Positions 1-9,399 of a stretch of DNA of 36,913 nt are shown piece after piece. The position numbers and the translations under genes were made by a program. This stretch comes from Saccoglossus kowalevskii (lineage: Eukaryota; Hemichordata; Enteropneusta; Harrimaniidae). Numbering within the stretch: the stretch's first letter is position 1; each line of letters opens with the position of its first letter. Location of the stretch: assembly GCF_000003605.2 (NCBI RefSeq), contig NW_003116455.1, forward strand, positions 731,983 through 768,895, written 5' to 3'. The notes below the pieces were generated by a model that made no database searches, was not told the origin of the DNA, and was given only the letters and a program-made list of their open reading frames with translations.

Positions 1-469
1 AACTTGTCAGGCTAGTAGAGTCCATGAGTGTAGCAATTCTTATTATCTTATATATTTGACATTAGAATGCAGAGATTTCAAAATGTACCGGTACTGAAAA
101 TGTCCACTTCGGCATTTGCAATCTGTGCATTGTAAGTTGCTATGGAGATGCATTTCATCATTTCTTGTATGCATAATTGTTTCCATGCGGAACCTTCGAG
201 GAGCACTGATTTAGTTTGCTTAGATATAGTGTAGCCACCTGTAGCTTTTGAAACATGTGTGAGTAGAAGCTGTGTCTTGCTGCCAGGTCTTCAGGGGTCA
301 GTTACCCATCTCCCCATCAAGGAGGGTGGAGGAGGTCCAGTCTGCGTAACTGAAGCGGTGATGCACCCTGGTGAAAACACAAGCAGCCAAAACGGCATCC
401 CACTACAGAGTTAGCCCCTACCAAGAGTGCCAGATGACACTGCAGGATATCACACAGTCTTGCGATGTC
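1..469. other. Gene-free left edge
   Basis: No exon, RNA gene or repeat is recognised here. A minus-strand open frame at 317-547 is short, matches no family I know, and overlaps the dispersed repeat that begins near 470. It could be downstream or untranslated sequence of a gene outside the window, but nothing shows this directly. Confidence 0.4.
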
Positions 470-812
470 TCTAATTTTGGTGAATATTTTTGTCATTTTT
501 GGTAAAAAGTGACATTTTCGACTTCTTGTTAAAAACCGCAAGTCCAATTGCTTTGATATTACATATATAGGTATTACATGTGGACCTCTCAGATTTGTTC
601 ATTTCATGATGATATCTTCAATTCTCTAATTTTAGTGAATATTTTTGTAATTTTTGGTGAAAAGTGGTATTTTTTTACTTCTTGTTGAATACAGCAAGTC
701 CCATTGCTTTGATACTATACATATTGTTCATTTTCTAATGATGTCTTCAGTTCTTTAATTGAAATGTGCATTGCTAACAGCGGAACTATCTCAGCCGACA
801 AGCTGCTTGTTT
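470..812 (+). repeat. Dispersed repeat family R1, copy 1
   Basis: This AT-rich stretch is closely matched by 14588-15115 in PIGO intron 2. Shared landmarks in order are TCTAATTTTGGTGAATATTT, CCGCAAGTCCAATTGCTTTG, a TTGTTCATTT block, and a 3' end reading CAGCGGARCTATCTCAGCCG followed by a GCTGCTTGTTT block. Inside the copy a unit of roughly 150 bp is repeated with divergence. No coding sequence is evident. The class is unknown. Confidence 0.7.
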
Positions 813-2584
813 AGTGTTGCAAGGGAAACCAATAAAGGAAATTGAGGTGTTTTACAAATACCCTTTTTAAATTGTGTGTGTGCAACAAACAAGGAACAAG
901 GAAGGGAATGGGTTTGGTGTGTCTGTCATGTGTGACAATCGGAAATCATGTTTTCAGTCACATCATAATGCGTTTTTCTTTTTTTTTGGCAATGAAACTT
1001 TGCAAATGATAGTGTTTTGATAGAAATTTTGCTTTTTGACAACAAATAATGCAACCATTTATGCCAGCAAATTTTTTATAATCACCGATTTTTTCTCTAA
1101 AAATTCAACGAGATCAAAATTTCATCGCAACTTTGTATTCTAAAAACAAGTGTTTTTTCAAAACTAATTATTTATCAAAAAAAACTTAGTGCTATCGTTC
1201 TGATTTTCCTCATGTTCAAGCAAAAACTAATCAGGTCTTGCACATTATCCCAGAGCATCTATGTACTAAGTTTTCTTAAAATCTGATAATTGGGTCTTAA
1301 GATCTTAGTGGAACAGCACACTAACCATTTTTATGGTATGGTGCAATAAGTCATGTGACCGTTTCAACCTTGCCAGCATCATCAAAAATGGAAGAGAATA
1401 GTATATTAAGCGAAAAATGTCTGTCGTTGTTGATAATACATGCAATTGTTAATGCGTGCACAATAACTTATTCTATTCCAAACTTTGTCACCTAATTCAT
1501 CAGTATAAAATCTTCCCTTAGTTCAAGCAACAGATGTCCTGAGTGAACATATCATGCAAAAATTGAGGAAGTAGTAGTCAAAATCTGATAAAATTTTTTG
1601 ACTGTTTCTGTTGGACTGATACACATTCAAAGGTCACTCGTCCCTCCATTGTTGTATGTGTTCAATAAAGTAAATCATTTATCTTGTAATCAATATCATT
1701 GGTAATGTATCTCAGAATCCCATAGGAATACTAGACTGGGTTTCACATGGTTTGTTGCACAGTCTGATACACATTTGCAAACCTACCAATAAAATCTTAA
1801 CAGAAAACAAGATGTCAGAAAATCAATATAAGCACTCCTATGAATTGGGTGCCAAACCTTTGATTTAAAAACGTACTTCAAAAACAAAGTTTGTAGTGTT
1901 TGAAGATGTAGATTCTCAGGAGGCAACAGTACTGCTGACTTCTCTTTCCACTGGACACCAACTATTTGTATTCTTTGGCAATTCAACATCTGTTCATTGT
2001 CAACTCTGATTAGCTGTATGCTTTACATGCATTCCAATCACTATAACTATTTGAGTTGATTTGTATACAAAGCAGAGCTTGCAACATGATAGTTATTTCT
2101 AGAGGGATTTTTTAACTTTACACTCGTCACAAAATGAATACAATAAGGCAGTTCATATTTGTCTCAGTAAATCATCAAGTTTTGACAGACACCTAGACAT
2201 AATACTTGGACTAAAGCCAGCTAAAATTTTCTGTTATCTTGCATGTTTTATGAATCTATTCACATCTAAATGCAGCACTTTTTTTCTGAGCTGAGGCATT
2301 TATTTTTATACTAAAATATCTGAATTACTTTGAATAAAGCTGGAAATTATGTTCCTTCAAATAATTAAACAAATTTAATAGCCACCAATGTTTTTGTAAG
2401 ATATTTACATCAATCGAGGACATTCCGTGGACTGCTTTCCCACTGCTGTTTCAATCCTAAAACTTGCATTCAAAATTAATTATGACAATGCATATTCATA
2501 TTGAAACAAACTAAAATAAAAGAAATATTATACAACAAGTCATTGTCAATGACACGTCCCCGTTTCGTTAATATTTAAGTGACA
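813..2584. other. AT-rich intergenic DNA, nothing recognised
   Basis: This stretch has many A/T homopolymers and no open frame resembling a known protein. A minus-strand frame of 68 codons at 1783-1989 has no recognisable motif and no convincing splice context. I see no repeat shared with the rest of the window. Confidence 0.4.
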
Positions 2585-3265
2585 TATACATTCAAAGCAG
2601 ATCATGACCGAAATGCACCTGCATATGTACAACACATTGTACTAAATCTGAACAAAATCCATCCATGCATGACTGAGATCCGGTTCCGGAATTGTGAAAA
2701 TACGTGATTTTGATGCATTTTCGGCCTTAAAATGGCCATCATTCATCTATTGTTAAGCGGATCATGAAACAAATGCACATATCTATTTGTGACATGATGT
2801 ACCATGTGTGTGTGAAGTTTGAACTTGATCAATCCAGACATGTCTCGGATACGGATCCAGAACGGAATTCTTTAAAACAAAATGGCCGCCAGTCGGCCAT
2901 TTCGAACCCGATCCAAAAAAAAAAAAATGACGTGCATCAAGGTCCTATTATGTTTAATGTATGTACCAAATTTGAACAAAATCCGTCCATGCATAACTGA
3001 GATCCGGGTCCGAAATGGTGAAAATGTGCGATTTTGATGCATTTTCGGCCTTAAAATGGCCGCTATTCGGCTATCGTTAATCGGATCATGAAAAAAATGC
3101 ATGTGCATATGTCCCATATAATGTGTGATGTACGAGTGAAGTTTGAACTTAATCGGTCCATGCATGTTCGAGATACAGGTGATCACGGACGCACGCACGG
3201 ACGCACACAGGGCAAAACATAAGTCCTCGTTTTCGGACTATGTCCGAACGGGGACTAACAAAGGG
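2585..3265 (+). repeat. Dimeric ~324-bp repeat, family R2, copy 1
   Basis: Two direct units are offset by about 324 bp. The block starting GATCCGG followed by GTGAAAATRYGTGATTTTGATGC begins at 2677 and again at 3001. The GAAGTTTGAACTT block begins at about 2812 and again at about 3138. The right end carries short ACGGACGCACGC-type repeats and a small palindrome, CGTTTTCGGACTATGTCCGA, near 3227. A diverged copy lies at about 22836-23220. The open frames on both strands here come from the repeat and are not credible genes. Confidence 0.75.
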
Positions 3266-4354
3266 CAAGGTCACCAGAGTTTAACTATGTTTACTAGTAA
3301 TATAGTAAATTTTTTCAAAGATGCTGCAACAAAATGTTCAGACTTATCAGCAAATTTATAGCTGACATACTGTTGAACCATGTTGCTATTGAGTTTGAAT
3401 TTTTAAAACTTGAAATATTTTCACTTTCCATTTTTAATATCGAAACAGTAACTGATGAACATTACATGACCCCCCAACCTCTACAAATTTGCTGCCACAT
3501 GAATTACCAATCAGGCACTGGGGGCATGTACTGCAGTGTCGTTGACTTTGCATGACACAGCTAATCATTCACATGTTTATTCACCAATATTGTTAGAGCA
3601 TGCATTTCTAAAAATTGCTCCAACCCCCTGCAGGCTTCTGGGCTTGGATCCCATTATATTTAAGTCTTAGATGCCACACTATTGAGGGATGGTTACATGC
3701 AGCTCCTCAGAATTTTCCACTGAGATTGGTAATGGTACGATCCATCTGTCACCGATTCAGATCAAGGTCATTACATCACTAAAAACCCTGGCATTACAAT
3801 CTAAGCTAATTATTTATTCTGAGCATGCTCAGTTGTTCTCTTAGTGCAGTAGGGATGAAAATCTTGAAAAAGACCCACTTAGCATTTTCAGATCTGTAAA
3901 AAAAAATTATGTGCATACTAGGTCGAGACTTGTTCATCAACCTGCCAAGTTTCATCGATATCTGCTGCTTAATTTGAGAAAATATTGGAGACTGAAAACG
4001 AAGATTGTTTTAGAAAGTCTAATAAACCAGACTTGGATAAAATAGACTGCAGGGTGTGGGCTGAATCAGTGCATGCATCCAAGTTGCATGTTCCACCAAG
4101 TTATTCAGGTGTAGACTCATCTGATTGCACCATGCTACTAATCAGGATACAAGTATCTGTACGTTTGGCTTTCTGGTTAGATTTGATTGACCTTGTTCCA
4201 ATCTGGTGACAGACAATGTGAAAGGTATACCCAGCAGCAAATCGTTCCAACCAGTTGATCATGTGATCGGCATACACCAGCAGCACACGCAAACAAGCCT
4301 AGTGACCGAATACTCTAAAACCCACATTATGTGTAATTTCTATTCCTTCCAATA
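3266..4354. other. Intergenic DNA, nothing recognised
   Basis: No exon, RNA gene or repeat is recognised between repeat R2 and the foldback element at 4355. The small open frames at 3334, 3985 and 4101 carry no motif and no supporting splice sites. Confidence 0.35.
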
Positions 4355-4534
4355 CTGTGGAATACTTTATTTTCGCTGAAAAGGTATTTTGGGCGTTTTG
4401 CTTGGAATTTATTTTCACTGATTTTTGTTGAGATTAATGTAAAATATAGGAAAAAATGTATATTCGCTGGATTTTATTTTCACGGAATCATCCCTTCAGC
4501 AAAAATAAATTCCAAACGAAAATAAAGTATACAG
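4355..4534 (-). mobile_element. TA-flanked foldback element, family F1 copy A
   Basis: This is a 180-bp palindromic element with ends CTGTGGAATACTTTATTTTC and AAAATAAAGTATACAG. It is flanked by TA on both sides, as expected for a Tc1/mariner-type 2-bp target duplication. Copies B (31459-31640) and C (34184-34377) share the same interior in the opposite orientation. There is no transposase, so it is non-autonomous (MITE-like). The superfamily assignment rests only on the TA flanks. Confidence 0.75.
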
Positions 4535-6472
4535 TATATAAACAGTTTCACCAATTTCAAATACAAACAAATGGCATAGTACAGTGTACAGGATTTATTT
4601 GTACAAGGTTGGTAGTTTCTATTAAGATAATAAACACTGCTACACACAAAAATCAGTTTTAGAAAAGCAACAAATACAAAAATATTTGTATAAGAATACA
4701 GAAATGTTAATGTTTGAATGAAAACGAACATGACAGATACAATATTGCATGAAATAACAGAACTTGGTAATGCAACAATAAGCTTATCAGTACAAGACTT
4801 AGTTCAGACATTCTTAGCCAGTTAATTATAGAAAGGTGTACCTTTTCTGAAAGCTTGTGAAGAATTTTATTTCAGATTTTATAGTTGCATCTTTTAGTAA
4901 CCCAGAATGTCTCAAACGCACCAACATTCGAATGATGTGGGAAAAATAGGTGTACATATATATTCAGACTGAAAAAAAATATATATAACCTACTTGCACA
5001 AAAAAATATTCACATTTCATTAACTATAGTTTTACAATAATCTGTACACAGACTGAATGTTTCCAGCAATTTTTACTTGCCAGGAATTCAGAGAATTGTC
5101 GTGCAGTTACAAGATCCGCACCATGATGCAACGAACAGTATTTACAATTTTCTACTTAAGACATTGCAGTACCTACTGGCACTTTCCGACTGATTATATT
5201 CTCCTGAAAGCTGATGACACCCCCTCCCCCAACTTAATCTAAACACCCACTACTTCTGGATCTTGAAACTACACACGACAATGTTAATTAGTTGAATTTT
5301 GGTTTTCAATGAAAATAATACTACCAGTTCAAGCACAACGATTATCACTATTAGGCCAGATATTCTACTTGGCATATAACACTCAGATTATCTGCGTTTG
5401 CTGTAAAGTAAACTCTTTTGCTAATGCCCTAATTTAAAGAGTACAATCTATATTAGAATTAAATGAATTTAAAGCAGGGGAGTCAACACCTGCGCATGCG
5501 TCAGATGGCCAGAGCATGTAATTGTTTACAAACAAGTGTCTATCCATGAGCCTTTGCGTTTTTAGCACGTGTTAACATCACTTGGGACTCAATTCCCATG
5601 CATGGATGGTGCAGTTGACGACCCTCTCGCTTTAATAAACAGGACTGCTGAAGGATTTATTCATTATAGTACCCCATCACATAAACCGAAAAATAGGATC
5701 TGGTCAATTCTGCTAAACAACTTCAAGTAACTGCTGTAGGCCACCCACTGTAGGTTATTGTATTCTGCTAGCAACAGAAATTCTATGGTGATAGTTTTGT
5801 AGTTTAACTTGAAGTTTATAACTCAAGTCATTAAAGAAATGTACAGTTTACAGCAGATTATGCGAGGAACACAAGAAATGTGCAGATCATTTTAAACCAA
5901 AAAGTGTAAACATCACTATTAAATGAGAACATTGAGAGTATAAAAAGGTAGAAATCAGTATGCGTCTTAGTCGCGTTTGAATAACGTACCAAGCGTGCGT
6001 ATATGGTACACAAATGAATATGTAACGATTGCTAACAAGATACAATGTAACATATCAATGCTTTGAACTTAAAGAATGATGTCTTACATTAATCAAAATT
6101 GGTAATAACTTGTTTATAATGAGTGTGGGGCAGCGGCTGCTGCTGCCATAAAATCCTTCTGTATTGTCACAAACGAGTCAATTCGGTAAAACACGGATAA
6201 CTATGAAGTGGACAGATCAACTATTTTTAGTAATATAATCCTTATATTGCAACATACTAATGCTTGGAAACTTAGTATCCTCGGCACCAACCATAGATAT
6301 GTTGTTAGTGCTCTGAAGTGTCATCTTTCGGTGTAAGAAAGTCACAAAAATAGTGTCATTTTCTTAGTTTATTTGGTGGGGTGGCACAAAAGGTTCTTTC
6401 AGTATTACTTCCCAACTTCAGAATACAGATGTTATTTTCCCCCCCAACAGTTCGCTTGGAATGTCATTGTCA
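4535..6472 (-). other. Downstream / possible 3' UTR of ENSA
   Basis: This non-coding stretch lies 3' of the ENSA stop codon. On the minus strand an AATAAA is present at 6373-6368, about 100 nt past the stop, and is a candidate proximal poly(A) signal. Further TTTATT (AATAAA on minus) motifs near 5654, 4864 and 4592 could end longer transcripts. No other gene is recognised. A TGCGCATGCG motif (NRF1-like) sits at 5491-5500. Confidence 0.35.
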
Positions 6473-8892
6473 TTACATAGCAGCTAGCTTGCTTGCTGTA
6501 ATCGACGACTTTCTTTGTGGTAAATCTTCAGGCGTTGGAATGGAGTCTCCAGTCAATGGTACTCTGGCAGGAGGTGGGGGCATTTTTTCGCCATTACCAG
6601 CGTTGTTTGGTTTTCTGAGAAGCTGACCTGTCTGCTTTGCCATATTGTAATCACCAGAATCAAAGTATTTTGGCTGAAGGGAAACAACAGAAGAGTCAGG
6701 TCAAAGAAGAATAACAGATAATTTGATGTATATAGCTAGTAGACAATCTGGTTATTTTTAATTCCCTTTGGTGAACATTGCCTCCAACTATCTAAACAAC
6801 TGACTATGCAAATTTTGTTCAGACAACTTTTCTCTGGCGATACTTGTTAACCAATTAGAGCAGGCCTTACTAAAAAAAAGCAGTATACAACACAAGATCT
6901 TATTGGTGGTAGTTCCTGAATGCGACTTGCATAGGTTGTTAGTCAGATGTAGTTTACAGACAATCAGTGCCATCTCTTGCATTGGATTTTAATCAAATTC
7001 CTTTTAACAATTTGGGGTTATTGGGTTATATATACAAAAAAAAATCAAAATTTCACATTTATATTTATTATATAGGCTGAAAAAGATGGCATAATACAAT
7101 TTTGAAATTACTGACATATTTTATTTTAGTTATTGAAGCCGAATGAGTGGATAAGTATGTAAATGCATTAATTATTCACTGGGATTTAATTTCGCTATTT
7201 TCACTGATAAGTAAAATTCACCAAATTAAATCTATGTGAACAAGTAAAATAACAATAAAACTCATTTTCCTTGAAAAATTTGTGAAAATAAACACAGTGA
7301 ATATGCTCAAAACATCAAAACAGTGAAATTAAATGGTCAGTGAAAATAAATGGTTTTAGAGTAAGACAAATTTGAATGACCAGCTGAAATTATTAGTGCC
7401 CTGCTTGACGATTAATGAACAGGTAAAAACTGGTGTGAAACCTTACCCCTTTTTGTAACCTCTTTCTTAGAAAGTCTGATCCACCAGGCCTCTGCATTCC
7501 TGGATATTTGGATTTAAGTTTTGCTTCCTCCATCTGCTCCAGTTGGCTTTTCTGAAATTGTAGTTCAATATCAAATCAGTAAATTAACTTCTAAACTACA
7601 GGTCAACAATTCTACAAAGTATTACAGACGTTCCAGGCACTGATTTGACGCTGAAGTAGTGCTAGATGTTGATAACTTACTACAATAGGTTACACAGTTT
7701 GTTTTCAAAATTTACACAAGTTGTTAATTATGTTAATTTGTGTTTTAAAAGACAAGGACAATAGAATGATAGTCTATTCACAGACATCGATCCTGCTAAA
7801 TGCAGGTCAACAATATATGCAAATCTTAAACAAAATAAAATACAGAAAACTATATGCCGAACACGAGCGACCGGCATGGGCAGATCCCAATACTTGGTCA
7901 CCATAAATTTCATGAATTTATGTTATGCTTTTTTTAAATATACTGTAAACACAAATACCCTGTCCACAAGGTCTCGACCTTGTTGCTGACAGTTCTATTG
8001 ATTGCAGGAGTTCAGTTGTCTTGAAAAACATGGGCTCAGGACAATTTGGTCAAAATTCAATGGGTGGGAAATTAAAACAGAAACCACTTGGACATTTTGA
8101 AAAAAATATTAACAAACGCTAATGTATGGTGAACATCTGAAAAACAAGATTGGGATGTCAAGGGTTTCAAGACGACATGCAAAAATAATGAAGGGACAGT
8201 AAAATTAGGGAAGCTGTAAAGCATGCCATTGTTGCAGTCAGAGCAAAAATGAACTACTTGAAAATAATGGAATTGGATAATTGCACAACAAATAAGAATA
8301 TTATTGCAACTTGATCCATAATGATGTACACCATTTTAATGTGTGACCTTTGCTACTGCAGGTATTTTTATATTTCTGTAACTGGGGTCTTAACAAATAT
8401 GTTCATATCAAAGCACTATTTCTCCAGGATTGCTAACATTGTAATGATATACATCAACTACGAGGTGTTTAAATCGTGTAAATATGGGGGAAATATCGAT
8501 GTTACCGTTCCGGTAGTATGTATAATAGAATTTTAGGCCGGGAGTGTCGACGTGTAATGCAACGGCCGATCACAGCTGTAAATATAACATTGACAGCCAC
8601 AGTCTCGTTTGAATGAATTCCATCAATATTGTACAACAACAAAAGACGAGTTTCTCACCGAAAATACTGGGCGATGTAATTATGTTCGATACTACGTATT
8701 CCAAATATCGACCGCACAATGTAAAATACGTGAAAGCACCAACAACAAACAGTACTTGAATTCGGACACTGTTACTGACACGCGGGTACATAATACACAT
8801 TCGTGTACTGGATGCAATGACACTAGCGAGGTTAGCTAAAAACAATACCCATTATTGATGATAATTCTCACCTGTGACGTTTCAATACTCAT
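6473..8892 (-). CDS. ENSA: Endosulfine / ARPP19 family PP2A-B55 inhibitor
   Basis: Spliced coding exons on the minus strand are 8892-8872, 7551-7447 and 6673-6473 (21, 105 and 201 nt, all phase 0), giving 108 aa. Vertebrate ENSA and ARPP19 are about 112-121 aa. The conserved core is plain: [10 protein letters not shown] (residues 15-24), [13 protein letters not shown] (30-42) and [12 protein letters not shown] (44-55). S48 in FDSGDY is the Greatwall (MASTL) target. When phosphorylated the protein inhibits PP2A-B55 and so permits mitotic entry. Near the C-terminus are a TP site (T89) and RKSS (96-99), the PKA-type site. The residues just after [10 protein letters not shown] differ from the usual AKMKNKQLP. 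Splice sites are CAG|GTGAGA, GGG|GTAAGG and acceptors TTTCAG and CTTCAG. The first exon encodes only seven residues, so an alternative first exon is possible. ENSA and ARPP19 cannot be told apart for a single invertebrate copy. The gene is divergent from PIGO. Confidence 0.95.
6674..7446 (-). other. ENSA intron 2
   Basis: This 773-bp intron has a GTAAGG donor and a CTTCAG acceptor. It contains a foldback element of family F2 at 7156-7361. Apart from that nothing is recognised. Confidence 0.85.
7156..7361 (+). mobile_element. Foldback element, family F2 copy 1
   Basis: This copy shares TTCACTGGGATTTAATTTCG, AACAATAAAACTCATT and TGAAAATAAATGGTTTTA blocks, in the same order, with 27185-27381, and more loosely with 19935-20142. 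The ends are more decayed than in the other copies, so the boundaries are approximate. It is non-coding and MITE-like. Confidence 0.65.
7552..8871 (-). other. ENSA intron 1
   Basis: This 1320-bp intron separates the seven-codon first exon from the conserved core. The part nearest exon 1 (about 8470-8870) has more CpG and is open on both strands (8570-8845 minus, 8609-8839 plus). Neither frame resembles a known protein. It could hold an alternative first exon, but I cannot show one. Confidence 0.6.
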
Positions 8893-9395
8893 TTTTGATT
8901 ACAGTCGAGCCTGGTAGCGCGAAAAATATACAAATACGAGCAAGGTAAAGCTCAAGCTCTGAAAAATCCGTCACTGTAAAAATACGGATGTGACGTCACG
9001 GGTTATACTATTAATCTACATGGGGAAATGATTTCGAGTACTAAATAACATAAGTTATTACTGTTACGCTTGGAACAGTGGGTTGGACAAATTTCATTGT
9101 ACAATATTGTATTTCCAATTTACTATTTCTTATGCTTGAAGAACTATAATTACACATGATATTCCCTTAGATCAAAATATATAATCCCTACTCAAATAAT
9201 GGGAATTACAATCAACGGGATTTCCTAAACTGTTGCGAATGGCTATCCTGATTGGAGTGGCGATTTCACAAACAACTATTGATTTCAAAATGGCTGCGCT
9301 CACGAAAAAGTTTGATCTCACATGTTTTAACTATTTTTGACAGTGTTTGTGCTGTGTTTAACGTTTTCTTAACTGATGGTGTCAGTTTTGACAAA
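8893..9395. promoter_or_regulatory. Shared divergent promoter region ENSA / PIGO
   Basis: Only 503 bp separate the ENSA start codon (minus) from the PIGO start codon (plus). A full palindromic cAMP-response element, TGACGTCA, lies at 8991-8998, about 100 bp from the ENSA start. An inverted CCAAT box (ATTGG, 9251-9255) lies near the PIGO side. No TATA box is positioned convincingly for either gene. Bidirectional use is inferred from the head-to-head geometry. Confidence 0.6.
9290..9340 (+). other. Short upstream ORF in PIGO leader
   Basis: ATG at 9290 in the strong context AAAATGG opens a 16-codon frame (MAALTKKFDLTC...) that stops at 9338-9340, well before the PIGO start at 9396. If the transcript starts upstream of 9290, this uORF would be translated first. 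Transcription start is not known. Confidence 0.35.
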
Positions 9396-9399
9396 ATGA
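9376..9399 (+). other. uORF whose stop overlaps the PIGO start (ATGA)
   Basis: ATG at 9376 encodes MVSVLTK and terminates at TGA 9397-9399. This overlaps the PIGO ATG (9396-9398) as ATGA. The geometry would let ribosomes terminate on the main start codon, so it could gate PIGO translation. Confidence 0.4.

Noticed and set aside
2872-3198. 108-codon minus-strand frame
   Set aside because: It lies entirely within dispersed repeat R2 and overlaps an open frame on the other strand; no protein family is recognised.
8570-8845. Overlapping frames on both strands (8570-8845 minus, 8609-8839 plus)
   Set aside because: They mirror one another in an intronic region near the promoter, with no known motif. 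The openness probably reflects local base composition.
9252-9395. In-frame extension of PIGO upstream of 9396 (48 extra codons)
   Set aside because: The frame is open but begins with TTG, and no ATG lies in it. The ATG at 9396 is the first in frame and matches the usual PIG-O N-terminus leading straight into the membrane segment.
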